From Zoroaster sp. YZ-2022 (Eukaryota > Echinodermata > Asteroidea > Forcipulatida > Zoroasteridae): a DNA stretch of 64,000 nt. The notes below the pieces were generated by a model. The model worked only from the letters and a program-made list of their open reading frames with translations, was not told the origin of the DNA and searched no databases. Position 1 is the stretch's first letter. Every line of letters begins with the position of its first letter. Positions 34,413 through 46,239 of the stretch are shown piece by piece. The translations under genes were made by a program, and so were the position numbers. Where the stretch lies: the NCBI GenBank assembly GCA_029582265.1, contig CM055819.1:13069087-13133086 (forward strand), in the 5' to 3' direction.

Positions 34413-35104
34413 TCTGATTGTTAGAAATGAGATTCATCATCATTTAATACCATGGAAAATAACGGGAACACTCATTCAGTTTTTTTTTAGTTTTAATTAA
34501 TTTTCAATTCTTCATATCCTTTTCTTAAATGTTTAATTATAGCGATACAACAATGGCAGGTTCAACATATTTACCATTTGTACGGCCCGGGTTATAGACA
34601 AGGGACATTAAGATTTTAAGTGACAACTTATCTGTGACAAAGTAAGCTTGGACAATAAAAGCAATATAGTAAATGTGTCAGATAACACATAACATTTTCC
34701 TATGTGTTATTTTGTTATGCTTTAGTTGTGTGTCCACAACATGATTTTCAAATAAGCGGACTTGTATTCAATTGGCAAGGTGACAAATGATGAGAAACTC
34801 AATAATTCCTGAGGATTTCTTTAAAATTATAATAAGGGACCTAAATTAGCTCCATGGGACAGGGGTTCATGAACTTGAATAAGAACGAAAATATTATTTC
34901 CACCTTATAGCTCTCTTTATTATAAACCTTACTTTATTTCATTAAATCGGCATCAAATGAAAATCAATGGTTACTACATAGCAGTGGGATTTCAATAACA
35001 AGATTAAATCACATTACAATTTGCAGGGTTTAGACAAGACAAGTACCATTATACTCAGTAGTGCATAGATTCATTCATAAATTTACTCATTAGGTGACGT
35101 TAAG
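34413..35104. other. intergenic, nothing recognised
   Basis: AT-rich DNA with no reading frame or repeat structure that I can support. Confidence 0.4.
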
Positions 35105-35253
35105 AATTCCGGGGTGCCGATTGGTCAAGGATTGCACGAAGAATCAGTCGACCGCCGATCGCAAAGGTCAACCCAACCTTCTGTGCAATGACCAGGTCTC
35201 GCCTTGGGAGAACCGCCTTGGTGATCACGGTATCTCCTGGGCCAGGTAAGTGT
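35105..35253 (-). ncRNA. U1 snRNA-like gene or pseudogene
   Basis: Read from 35253 downward the RNA starts ACACTTACCTGG, which keeps the ACUUACCUG element that pairs with 5' splice sites. Stem-loop I with a GATCACCAAGG loop (U1-70K site, one change) follows. Next comes an AGGCGAG block, and stem-loop II with the U1A-binding loop ATTGCAC intact. Similarity continues through TTTGCGAT (about 35158). The 3' third is poor: the Sm site reads ATTCTTCGTG instead of a uridine-rich AUUUGUG-type motif, and stem-loop IV is unclear. It is most likely a U1 pseudogene or a divergent variant. Confidence 0.75.
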
Positions 35254-35363
35254 GATTGTATTAAAAATTGTTCGGGAAATGGCTTTCAAGCGAGTGCAAG
35301 CTACCCAAGCTATCTAAGTGTGATTGTATTAAAAATTGTTCGGGAAATGGATTTCAAGCGAGT
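35247..35363 (-). promoter_or_regulatory. duplicated 49-bp block upstream of the U1-like sequence
   Basis: 35247-35295 and 35315-35363 are identical except for one base. In the U1 orientation the block covers the upstream region where snRNA proximal sequence elements lie, plus the first ACACTTA bases. It therefore looks like a tandem duplication of promoter plus transcription start. Confidence 0.6.
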
Positions 35364-35373
35364 CCCATAGTTT

Positions 35374-36299
35374 GTTTACGGACAAGCAGTATTCCGTTTT
35401 AACTACTGCGCATGCGCTGCTTGATTTCATATGCAAATTATAAAAGTCGGAGGTTAGGCATTGACAGTACCTTGTCAGGTGAAGTATATTATTAGAGTAA
35501 ATTATTTTAGTTTACTAAAGTTCAACTCTAATGACTTTCACGAGCCGCTACTTTAATTCCATCGAAGTTCAGAGCCAGCAGAGCTGCTAGCTAACTTATC
35601 TGCAATTATTGCTATTAATAAATGAGTTAATTAACAAAGTAATTCCATAGTGAATGCATACACCCCTATCTGAATTTTCTTGCTCGTCTGTGAAATACAG
35701 TTTTTTCTGCTATGGGCCTAGTGGTAGTGCCACTAGGCCGCGCACGGGACCTACCATAATATTTTCATTTCGGTATATTAATTTACTGTAAAATCATGCT
35801 TATCCCGATTATTATTATTTTTTTTTTTTAGAAATGTGTCATTTTAAGCTTTTTTACCTTCCTCAAGTAAAAATAGCCGTTAAAATAACGAAAGGGGTAC
35901 ATCTTTAAACCACAAGAAAGAAGCAGACTGAACTTCGAAGAGGCATTCGCTCGTGTCCAGTACAATCCAGTACCGCGGCTAGTCAGTACACTCTAAGTCG
36001 CAAAGTCTCATGGGTGACCATAATTATAATGATCAACACACATGTAGGCGCGCAATTGCAAGCCTGCATACATACACATTCATGTACTGTACATGTACAT
36101 TGTTTAACTATAGTACACCCACATGTACGATACATTACGTTACATACACGTGTATCTAATAATTTATAATAAGAGCGAAATCCTTAGGCCCGTCTAAAGT
36201 TTGTTACATAATAGGCTCTGGAACCGCTAGGGGTCCTGCGGCTCGGGAGAGGTACCTGCGTGTCGGGAAAAATCCACAGGGTGTCGTCGTCGCCCTTCC
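35374..36299. other. intergenic, no gene recognised
   Basis: Mixed sequence with a short palindromic TAGTGGTAGTGCCACTA at about 35720. No coding or transposon structure can be supported. Confidence 0.4.
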
Positions 36300-36665
36300 G
36301 GCTCCGCCGAAGACGTCGTTTTTGCGTCACAGGCGAATCGCCGCTTTTCCACATTTATTTACTGCTTTTTATCATGCAGCGGCCGTCGTTCGGGACCCGT
36401 CAGTGTCCGCACGCACTTCCTCTGTATTAGTCTTGTGCAAGACCGTTATTATGCGGATCCTGGTTACACGATCCCGCGCCCGTCCTAAATCACCCACCGT
36501 AGCTGGCGCTATAAAAAGGTGGCGCGGCCGTGGACAGCAGGAATGAATGGCGCCCGCAGCGCCGGCGATTGGTTTATCAAATCACAGCGGATCGGCGCGG
36601 CGCGTACGTATAAAATCACGAGTAACGTCTTGCGCCAAGACTACCTCTGTATTCGCTGAGGTGTT
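36300..36665 (+). promoter_or_regulatory. GC-rich island with two TATA boxes
   Basis: A CpG-rich block contains TATAAAAAG (36510-36518) and TATAAAAT (36609-36616), with an inverted CCAAT (GCGATTGG) between them. The second TATA lies about 20 bp upstream of a palindrome, GTCTTGCGCCAAGAC (36627-36641), followed by TACCTCTGTATTCGCTGAG. A related palindrome, GTCTTGTGCAAGAC, lies at 36430-36443 next to CCTCTGTATTA, and a third at 42857-42871. The driven transcript is unidentified. Confidence 0.5.
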
Positions 36666-36849
36666 GTGTTATTCTTGACCCGTGTGCTTAAATACCGTAA
36701 CGGCTACACTTTCATGGTCTTTTTCAAATCTTACATACAACAGCCGTTATGGCTCACACGTGTATGCATGTTGTGTTGCAGGAGTGCGTGTACGTGTTCT
36801 GTATGGTGGGAGCACGTGGTGGTCGCTGTCGGTTTTGTTGTTGGCGTAG

Positions 36850-37125
36850 AGTGGAGCGGTGACCGAGTCCTCATTTTCAGCAGAGCGTGGGGAGAGTCTA
36901 CCGAGGAAGTTGGGGTTCTTTTTCTTAGGCATGACAATCTTAATGCAAAAGAAGAGATAGGTGGGGTATTTTAAGGTGGTGACGTGCATGACAATTGTCT
37001 TTTTGGTAGTGCAGCGGTGAGTCCTCATTTGAGCAGAACGTGGGGACAGTCTACTGAGGAAGTTGGGGTTCTTTTTCTTAGGCATGACAATCTTAATGCA
37101 AAAGAAGAGATAGGTGTGGTATTTT
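36850..37125 (+). repeat. tandem duplication, ~155-bp period
   Basis: Two copies share CGTGGGGAGAGTCTACCGAG (GGACAGTCTACTGAG in copy 2), TTGGGGTTCTTTTTCTTAGG and a CATGACAATCTTAATGCAAA block, each ending GAGATAGGTG[G/T]GGTATTTT. A third partial GAGATAGGTGGGGTATTTT follows at about 37140. Frames on both strands here are by-products of the repeat. Confidence 0.85.
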
Positions 37126-37159
37126 GTAATAAAGAAAGAAGAGATAGGTGGGGTATTTT

Positions 37160-40016
37160 ATATTAAAGTAATACACTGGAGAATTGTAATAAATGAGCAG
37201 AAACAAATGTTGTAAGGAGCAACATAATACAATAATACAAATGACATCCCACTCCACAACAGAGCAATACCACCGCCCGTCCAACACAGGTAACCAGGCC
37301 AATCAACACATTTCAACAACACACCAACCCCTCCTCAGTCGAAACACTGGCCAAAGCTCCACTCTGCCTTAAACCCTTCATCCCCACCCTCCTCAATTCA
37401 CCCAACTTCAACCGCTGCTCCAAACCCGGTCTTCAGATCGGGTAACTTGTAATTCAATCATGTAATTCAATCACATCACATTTATTTCCATACTTCCATA
37501 ACAGAATTAACAAACTTTATATTAAAAGTGCATTAAACAATGAAGCAGTAAATGTTAAATTCATAGCAAAATTAATTAGTTAAATAGAGCATGGGGGCTG
37601 TTTATATAAGCAGAAGCTTGTTAAAAACAGCCATACAGACAAAAACACAAACAAAAAGGACAGACAGACAAGAGACAAGACAATAGGTAGTTGACACGAT
37701 ACAGAGTAAATATACTGATGACAGAGGCAATTAAAATAATGAAAAAATATCAAAAGGCTATTAAGCAAAAACAACAGACCAACAAAATTTAGATATGAGG
37801 ATAATGTGATCGCAATGGAAGAAAAGAGATCTACATCACATCTACATCACTTCGCTTGTATTGTATATTGTGTAAAGTGGATGCACTGAAAATAAATTAT
37901 GGATGTTGTTAACGTTTTGTTTTTAGAGATAAAAAGCCACAACTCTGTGGAAATTTTCCATTGTGACTGTAATTATGGCATCTATATCCTTTTGTTTGTT
38001 TGCGTTATTTATTAAATATAATCTGACTTGTGCTCAATGATCGCAGTAGATAGAAGAGATGTATAAAGTTAATTTTTGCTCCAATCACTCATCTCTATCT
38101 GAAGCAATCATGTAAACTGCATCTACATCACAAGTGGCAACAATTTATAGTGTTGGTAAATTGTGGTGGGGTGCAATGGGAATGGTACTGAGGGAGGAGA
38201 AGGAACCATGATTTTTGAATATTTTGTATTTAGCACTGTTCACTATGGGAGTTTATTTAGTGGGGTGCACCCACGAGTAGCTTCCCTGAGGTAACCCAAG
38301 TAAGTCACAGGTGAACCCTGAGCAAGGGCTAATCCAACAAGCATCCCGTGGGACATTCGCCCTCTTGTGGTCGTTAAAGCGGTGTGAAGAATTTCAAAGG
38401 TCGCACGGACTTGTAAATAAAATATCGTTCAGTGAAACGATCGCAAAATTATTATTTCCCAGGTAAAAAAAAAGAACTAATGATCGTATTACTTGCAGGT
38501 TCGTACAAAACACCACATCTTCTAATACAAGAACAGTCTCTATACTCACAAATTCATTACAGGATTAAAAATGTATGTCAAAAACTTCACGAAATTGCCG
38601 CTGACTGAAAACAAAGATGGCGGCCATTCAGAATATAAAAAAATATTCTCAAACTGACCTGGGGCGCGGTCACGTTTGTTCAAAACAATGACGTCATCCC
38701 AGCACAACCGAACTCGCGAAAACGCTTAACCAATGACCGAAGCCCAATCATGTTTCTGGTTACGGTCGCGAAAACGCGCTCCTGTTACAAACTGCTTACA
38801 ACTTAAAGGACCTGTAGTATAAATGCAAACTAAATGTTATTGTCCTTACGTTTCGAACCTAGCAGGTTCTTTCTGAAAGGCAAAAAAGTGCAAGATAAAA
38901 AAGTCCAATAAGGATAATAAAATTTAAAAACAAACAAATTATCCCATTCATGCATGATCAATGGTCCAGCGCACTAAGTCACATCGAGCAGCAATTCGCA
39001 GGATCCTAACCACTGCCAAAATAGTGCAAACATCTTTAAATTTAACATTAATAAAATATCCGAAATCTCATATTTTCCTTTTTCACAGTGCTATATTTCG
39101 CCCGTACGTGGTATTTTGTGTACCTCCGCCGGCCTACCACTACATTTGGAGGGGGCGTGGCCCAATATTAGCCACTGTCACCACCGTATGTGCAGGGTGA
39201 GTGGTGTATTGTATTGAATCACATAGAGAGTAAACCATGTGATGTAACTAGCTATTAGGCTCCGCCTAGTCATCATACTAAATCTAGAATCGCATGTTTA
39301 TTAAATTTGGTGAACTAAAACGTAAAATAACACAACGGAGCCTGTTCCATGAGAATTGTCTTGATTGGTAACAAGTTAAGTTTACAAGATGGCTTCATGA
39401 AAACATTTCATTCAAGAAATCTGTTTATAGAAATAAATCTGTGAAAGTTTTATTTGATCTGAATTGATCAAAGAAATTCAGAGGCAGTTGATAAAAAAGG
39501 GTTTCTCACATCAAGAAATAAACTATAGTATTGCAACAGATAAGCAATTATTTCTCGCCCCATTGCTACGTGGACTATAGAAAAGTCTTGCAACTTTATT
39601 GTGCTTTCCCTCAGCGGACCATCGACTTTGATTAGACTGTTTTATTTTTTTAAATTTATTATTATTTTTTTTTGCGTTGTTATTTTTTAATTAGATTGTC
39701 AATAATCATTGATGGGGTCACTCATCAATGATCATGGATATGATAATGATTATTTTTGCCAAACTGCGCTGATGTAGCTACCTGGATGTACGCCCTCTAT
39801 TGATTATTGTTGGTCACATAATTGTATATTAACGAACATGTAGATGATGGCCAAATAAGTTATCTTATTCATGCTGTTTAAAGAAGTCTCATCTACACAC
39901 TAGGTAATAATGATCATTAATGGACGTCTGCTACAGAATGAGAGAATTTCTGCTGCGATATAAAACTATTTGAGCATGAATTGAGTGATGTTTTTATATC
40001 GTTGTTCAATGCCAGA
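37160..40016. other. intergenic, no gene recognised
   Basis: No exon is supported. About 38262-38278 (TTTAGTGGGGTGCACCC) resembles 30433-30448 in the duplicated segment, so a short dispersed repeat is shared. A GGGGGCGTGGCCC box at about 39152 and GGTGAGTGG near 39196 are weak promoter/donor hints upstream of the next exon. Confidence 0.35.
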
Positions 40017-40261
40017 ATTCCTGTAAATGAGCCAACGGTCGTCCAGTCGTAACCCAGGACGTCTGGACAAGAGAGGCCAAAGTTCTGGTGGTGGTAGCGA
40101 CAACAAAATAACGGGAAGAACAGAGCGAAGTTCCCCCGCAGTCGACAGCTCCCAAAATGGCCGGCCACCTGCTCGTCGCAGGCGGGATCATGAGGACAGC
40201 AGGCACGGGAAGCACTCGCAAAAGTCTGACACGAAACCCACAAACATCAAGACAAACTCAG
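40017..40261 (+). CDS. candidate first coding exon of an NLR-type gene (possibly gene B)
   Basis: After the acceptor TTGTTCAATGCCAG, ATG at 40027 opens 78 codons ending TCAG|GTAATT in phase 1. The donor sequence and phase match those of the NLR gene A linker exons. The peptide is Ser/Arg/Gly/Lys-rich and probably disordered (MSQRSSSRNPGRLDKRG...), with a basic ARRRRDHEDSRHGKH patch that could be a nuclear localisation signal. It lies 12.5 kb upstream of the motif exon of copy B, but a decayed Polinton and an assembly gap intervene. It could instead be an orphan exon of a different gene. Confidence 0.5.
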
Positions 40262-40500
40262 GTAATTACGAACTTTGCCTTTGGGTTTGAATCATAGAAG
40301 GAACTGCACAAAGAGTTTAACGTATAGGTCCGGAGTACCGTAAAGAACATGAAGAATGCAGGGCCAAATTTTCAACACCTTTTTTCCCTTTTCCTGAATT
40401 TAACATAGGAACCGCAGTTGTCATGATGGTTGTGTATTTTAAAGTCAGATTACGTAAATTTATAAGAAGTAACATTCGGTGTGGCCTAGCCCGGGGACTC

Positions 40501-40923
40501 CTGGTGTGAGCTTATGCATTAACGGTGTGCAAATTGAAATCGCATTTCGGCGCGGGGATATTTGCATAAAGGGTTTGTCTTAGTTATAGTTAGGCCTAGT
40601 ACTAGTTTTTGGTAATAGAATGATATTTTTACATTTAATTTGCATTACTTTTGTATATGCACTTAGTACTTGGTTAGGGTTACTGATGTTAGTATATAAA
40701 GGTCGCATTTGAATTGCTCTGTACATACAGACGCATACAAAATGAATAGGAAACTCTTAAGCCAGGTCAGATTTTTGAAGATCACGAAGTAAAGTATGCC
40801 CTTAAAAAGAACCGGTAAGGCTAATGTGTTTGACATGTTTGAGTTGTTGCCGACGGGTTATGGGAAAAGTGACTATGTTATGGCTGGTTGTCGGCCATCA
40901 TGGATAAGGTAAGCTCACACCAG
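40501..40923. mobile_element. short TIR element (14-bp perfect TIRs)
   Basis: CTGGTGTGAGCTTA at 40501-40514 is exactly inverted at 40910-40923. No clear target duplication was found. About 41243-41280 also contains an inverted relative of the flank (GGCCTAGCCCGGGGACTCC at about 40483), so this may be the core of a larger nested foldback extending to about 41280. No coding capacity. Confidence 0.45.
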
Positions 40924-41356
40924 AGCGACGGATGCAGAGGCTAACAAAAGTTTGGAGGTCCCGCGTTACACCACGGGAAGTCATTGGCAGCCATGTCTTC
41001 AGCTAAATCACAACAGAAGCATTGACCGCACAGAGTAACTTCAATCAGCTTTTTGCACTAAATAAATATATACATTTCTTAAGTGAAACTTCCCGGCCGG
41101 CTTTATAAGGGGACGAATATTCACTGTGACGATTTCGTGAGGACAAAAACAGGTAAAATATATCATATTAGCTTCCTGTTGGGTTCGTCAATGTGGTGGG
41201 GTTGATAACTCCCGGACTCCGATGGAGTCATGCAACACGTAGTATAGGAGTCCCTGGGCTAGGTGTGGCCCTGCATTCTATAGTTGTACCATAGGTCCTA
41301 ATGTATTTTAATGTAAACATAAATATTAACATTAATAATAATATTATTCTTTATTT

Positions 41357-42094
41357 GGCGGTTGGATACGACATGCTTCCCCAACCATCACTTTTTAAAG
41401 GGTTTATTTTGGAAATTGTGTTCAACCGCTAACCAGTTATGAAAGGGTTCTTTCAATTTTTGGGGGTATAGAATGGATTTTTTTTTTATAATGCATTTCG
41501 GACTTTATTTCCCTTCTAAAAAATCCTCCCCTTTGAAAATAGAAGAATCCTACTAGTTGCCACATGTACGATGACCGTGTTGGCCACTGCATGGGGGAGG
41601 TGACAAGATCAGACTGACATGACTGAGGAAGTCATTGTATACCAAAAATGCTTGATTTTTCATAATAATTTGAAGTATATGTCCATCATCATCTACATAT
41701 GTTCTCCACCTTAACCCTAACCCCTGCCAGACGCAGCAAAGTGCATCAGGTGGAAAAGTCTGGTGCACTTTGATGGATTCAGCTGTCAACACCAGTGCAT
41801 AAGCAGCCAAGTCTGTTTCTATTGAGAGCTGGTCCCATTGAACAATGCCAGAGTTGTATCCTGCTGCGTTTGGTGACCACAGACTCTGAGGCAGTTCGGC
41901 CTTGAGATTTGTGACCTGATGGATTTTGCTGCACTGGGCAGTCAAGTCACTTTGACAAACGATGCAATCTGTTGCGTCTGGCAGGGTTTCTAGCCAAAAT
42001 ACCCTGGAGGGTTAGGGTTAAGGAGAAGATAAGATTACATTATTGGTTATAAAGAATGAGAAAAAGTGGTGATTGGGTTTAACATTCTACCCTA
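41357..42094. mobile_element. diverged relative of the 29749-30196 element, carrying a nested insertion
   Basis: It shares the internal blocks TTTCCCTTCTAAAAAATCCT, GACAAGATCAGACTGACATG and AAGATTACATTATTGGTTAT with the 448-bp element. It has degenerate TIRs (GGATACGACATGCTT..., ...AACATTCTACCC). It is interrupted at 41715-42017 by a second element, which dates the second insertion as younger. Confidence 0.7.
41715..42017. mobile_element. TTAA-targeting MITE nested in an older element
   Basis: TTAA at 41711-41714 and 42018-42021 flank an insertion absent from both related elements at 29749 and 57318. The ends are CCCTAACCC / GGGTTAGGG, and inner inverted blocks TGCCAGACGCA[G/A]CA lie near both ends. 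TTAA duplication fits piggyBac or Kolobok superfamilies. There is no transposase. Confidence 0.8.
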
Positions 42095-42329
42095 CAATAA
42101 TTAAAGTATTCTGTTTTATGATAATAAATTTACAACTTATCACCAGAAAAACTCGCTCCCATTGACATCCAGGTATCTATACCGCAAGGCTTTTTTGCAA
42201 GTCAATGCGCATGCACGCGGCAGTTTCGATAAGGCTTATTGATGGCAATTGACAACAAAAGCAATTCAATGTTAGTTTGTGAGATGTAAAATTGTGAGAT
42301 CTTTTTAAAGCTGTGGCAACTGTCATCGG

Positions 42330-42520
42330 GGCTCCCATCATATCCATCTACAGTACCAGCCACAAGTAATTCCAAACACTCGCGGGTAACACGCGTGCGC
42401 CATCGAGTGCGTGGCGGGTAGCCACGCGAAAAACCCGCGGGGGCACGGGGAGCCACGGAAAACTTGCGGGCCGTGTCGGGGGATCTGCGTGGCCACGAGA
42501 AACCAAGGCAGCTAAGCAAC
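42330..42520 (-). repeat. GC-rich CGTGGC-type repeat, copy 1
   Basis: On the minus strand this contains irregular CGTGGC/CCGCGGG units followed by GGAATTACTTGTGGCTGGTA. The same arrangement, in plus orientation, is at 45383-45605. The pair forms a long-range inverted repeat 3 kb apart. Confidence 0.7.
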
Positions 42521-43890
42521 GTTAGTTTTCACAACCATTGCCCAGTGGAGGATCACTGATTCGTACAACGATTTGTTATTAACGGGGGGTATGACTACAC
42601 TCTTTATTTGGGCGGACGACATCTGTTTACGTGTATGTATAAATTTCGACAGGAATGACGCGGTGTTATCTTTACAGGTTTTTGGTCTGCATTTTTTAAT
42701 ATAGTTTAAACACAATTTAAAACAACACAATTTGTAGACGTACGTCATTGTATACATACGTTTATTTTTTAGTTTCGTTTTAGTTTTACTGCCTCAGCCA
42801 CGGACCATTAAATATCCGTAGTAGTCTTTTGCAGTTTCAAAAAATCTGCAACAAACGTCTTTGCGCAAGACTAAAACCTGTATGTACTGAGTAACCTCGG
42901 TCTTGTTCCACTGAATATTATTATAGTGATCAGTGTGTTGCACACGATATTGCATGCATGGAAACAACCTAACCTCGTCCCAGGGATTTCGATAGTTAAA
43001 TACCCGTTAAGTAAGAAAAGCGTGTGCTGCATTCAGTAGGGAAGCCGGGAGTATAGGCCATCCGAATTTATTCATCGGTAAAATTACTACATGTAACTCC
43101 ATATCCATGATATAGGCATTATAGTATAGAGAGGTACTAAGTTTTCGTATCTGAAGTACAAAGTAACACATTAGCTTTTTCCACGAGGGTCTAGGAGGAA
43201 GCACGAGGGGACCGTGGGGACTCCAATTTCTGAACAAAAATGTGACTAGACTGATCCCCTCAGGCCTGGCCCTGTGGCCCATGCGTTAAATGGATTTCAA
43301 TTGATAAGTTATGATGCGGTATGATACAGACGGAACCAGTGTGGAGTAGCGCTGGCGTATCTACCAACTAACGTCACTCTTTATCACTTAAATAAGTTCT
43401 GATCTCCACTGTGCGTGCCGGTGCCCGAGTGACGGCGTCTTTTGCAAGCCTCGAAATGTACTGTGATCTTCCGACTATATAATCTCGTCCCCACCCACGG
43501 CAAACGTGCAGTATCTGTATTCCTCAATCCCACAGCTTTCTCGCCACAAATATAAATCTTGGCTCCGTAAATGAAGTTTGCATTGCAGCACTACATGAAC
43601 GTTTTTCGACTGATGGATCAACTATGATAATAACGTCATACAAACATTCCCTAAAAAGTTTAAAAGCGTTAAATCGACGGTATTTATTAAGCAAAAAAAA
43701 GACCAACCGTGCCATCAAACAAACATATCAATGTTATTTAATTTGACAAAAATAATAAACCGGTCTAACAGAAATGGAGGAACATGCTACAGGTAAACCT
43801 TCGTGGAATGTTATTGAACTCCCATAATGATACCGTGACAGACCCAACTGTAACATTTTATTGCACATACATTTTACTTGTCATGTATCC
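42521..43890. other. intergenic, no gene recognised
   Basis: No coding exon is supported. It contains the third copy of the GTCTT-GCGC-AAGAC palindrome (42857-42871), followed by TAAAACCTGTATGTACTGAG as in the promoter-like island at 36.6 kb. Confidence 0.35.
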
Positions 43891-44907
43891 TCAATTTACC
43901 CTAAATGACGCACCTAAGGTTATATAATCAACTGGACGGTAACTTACAAATGAAATTAGCAGTTTGCTGTTTCAGTTTGTTTCAGTGAAGGATTCTCTTG
44001 TAAAATGCTGAATTTCAATGCATGATCATATGCGTGGACGTCTTGAGCGCCATTTTTTGAGATGCACAGAATTGTGGTCATCAGAAAATTGATGTTGGTA
44101 TAATGACTCACCCCAAACTGTTAAAGATGATGGGGGCACAGAAAATGTACCCAAAAAGAAAAACAGTTGAAATCATGTTTCATCTTATTCCAGATGGTTG
44201 TAAAATTATTTTTAAACATGAAAATAAAACTATTGTTTTCGATTTTTAAAATAAAATGGTATAATTTGGAGAAGCTCTCAAAACTTTTAATCAATATTCT
44301 TGAAAGACCAATAAAATGGAAGGTGGTTAAATTTCTTGCAAAAAGTACTTTAAAACTTTGAAATGTGTAAAATTGCTGTTAACATTTTGTCAAATAAAAG
44401 ATTTCTTTTCATAACCATGATATTAATGTTTCATTTTCTCAATAATTTTCCACTACCATCGAAATAAACACCAACGAATTAAGTAGTCTTTGTTCGCTTC
44501 TTCTATAAGGAATGTGTCCAATTTGAGGATCAGTATTTCTTTAAAAAATCATTGCAAATGCAAAGCATTCATATATTTTGGTTTCCACAGGCAACAGCTT
44601 GTTGACGGCATAGAACAATAAAATCACAGATGTTCGTGAACAAAAAATTGAGGTCATGTAAATCTCTTACTATTTGTATCTAGTAAAATCAGTGGTTAAA
44701 CAACTTTTTCCACTTTCACAAGCACTAACTTTCCAGTAAATCATACAATTTCACTATAATTTTTATTTCTGTAACAAGCACGACTTACATGTAGATAAGT
44801 TTATGCAACCAGTAATACGCCATAGTTTTGTAAGTTTTCCGAGAAATGCTAAGCCAAAGGTAGGTGCGTCATTTCACGAGTGCGGCGAATTACGTACATG
44901 GACGATA
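43891..44907 (+). repeat. dispersed segmental duplication, copy 2 (empty site)
   Basis: Counterpart of 6497-8067 without the 537-bp element. The single target AAATCTCTTACTAT at about 44658-44671 marks the unoccupied site. Confidence 0.85.
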
Positions 44908-45382
44908 GAGGTAATCAACGGTGGAACGGGACAAAACCAATCTACATTCCAACTGTGAAAACGGAGAAATTATCAGTAAATCAACCAGGCCTTAATTATT
45001 TAATAATACAAAGAAAATGTTTAAAATGCAATTTGTCATAGAACCCAACTTACAGTACCATGCGGCATCAGAAAATTAACCGACAGTAGTTTTCTAATAA
45101 ATACATGTATTGTTAAGCAGATCGTATCCTAAAACTCTAAGCCTGTGATTAATGAGGCATTAGACGCAAAACGCCATTTACTACAATTATTGACTCGTGC
45201 TAATAAAACTCGCAGATAAGCAAGCATGTTTTAACAGGGATTTTAAATGAAACAAATCTTCATTTGCATGTACCCCGCTATGAAGCTCAACGTTGCAACC
45301 ATTTCATTCATTTAAAATTACCCATATTTAAATGGACGTTCGGCCCCCGATCTACATTATGCTCTTGAATGACGTTCAGTTC

Positions 45383-45605
45383 GTGTCGTGGGCTTCCGTG
45401 CGGTGCCCGTGTACTGCGCTGTGTATCGTTGCAGTTGCCCACGCAAAACTACCCGACACGCCACGAGCTTCGCTCGAAGGCCCACGGCAATTACCCGCGT
45501 GGCTGCGTGGCGCCCCGTACCCGGCACGCAATTTACCCGCCACGTCACGGATACTCCACGGGGGTAAATGGAATTACTTGTGGCTGGTACTGTATCTACC
45601 AGTTA
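45383..45605 (+). repeat. GC-rich CGTGGC-type repeat, copy 2
   Basis: This is the inverse of 42330-42520. It shares TGGAATTACTTGTGGCTGGT followed by ACTGTA, preceded by irregular CACG/GTGGC units. The reading frames that span it on both strands reflect repeat composition. Confidence 0.65.
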
Positions 45606-45669
45606 AAGGGATAATGGATGCAGTATGACTGTCAGAATACTGAACACCACTTTCAGTCCTAGGGTTACA

Positions 45670-46234
45670 TGCACAAAGATTCATGTGTACCTGATGTGGA
45701 CTTCACTGGACGAACATCTGTTTGTACATAAACAGTGTCCATGGACACTCAAAACATTCTGTACCCATACTTCAAAATATCAGCAGCAAATAGAAATCTT
45801 CATCCGTTCCAACCCAAAGGACTTCTGAGGTATCACTATTGTCCTATAGTCCCTTGTGGAACCATTTCTCAATGGATGAGTACACCACAGGTGGCTCTTC
45901 ACAAGTATGTAAGTTGTGGCAACCTCAACACCATCCTGCAATCCACCCCCCCCCCCCCCACCCCTCGCTGAGCTGCACCAGTCCAAGCAAGTCTCTGTTT
46001 GAGTCCCCTTCACCTTGTGTCCCATCCAAAACTGAATTTGAAACCCTTTCTCCATGTGGGACACCCAGTGAAGCCAGTCATCCCCTCCCCATAAAACTGT
46101 ACCCGCCTGACCTTGTGAACTCGATCCTGTGACATCTCTCCATGATGATGAGTTCAACACCACTGCTCCCAAAATTGTAAACGGCAGCAGAGCTGAAGAC
46201 ATGACCAGCACTCAAGAGTACCAGTTGTGCAGAT
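45670..46234 (+). pseudogene. degenerate coding-like stretch (unidentified)
   Basis: Protein-like stretches appear successively in different plus-strand frames: PYFKISAANRNLHPFQPKGL, then FESPSPCVPSKTEFETLSP, then DDEFNTTAPKIVNGSRAED ending at TAG (about 46239). A poly-C tract (45948-45960) separates the first two. This is what a decayed coding sequence looks like, but I recognise no family, and the pattern could be chance in proline-rich, less AT-rich DNA. Confidence 0.25.
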
Positions 46235-46239
46235 ACTAG

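Noticed and set aside
35188..35243. Plus-strand first exon ATGACCAGG... ending CCAG|GTAAGT
   Set aside because: The apparent donor is the reverse complement of the U1 5' end, and the whole stretch is explained by U1 similarity on the other strand.
36731..37166. Several frames on both strands near 36.7-37.2 kb
   Set aside because: They arise from the 155-bp tandem duplication and repeat the same residues. No independent coding evidence.
41553..41945. 130-codon minus-strand frame
   Set aside because: It spans the junction between an old repeat and a nested TTAA element, so it is composed of transposon sequence.
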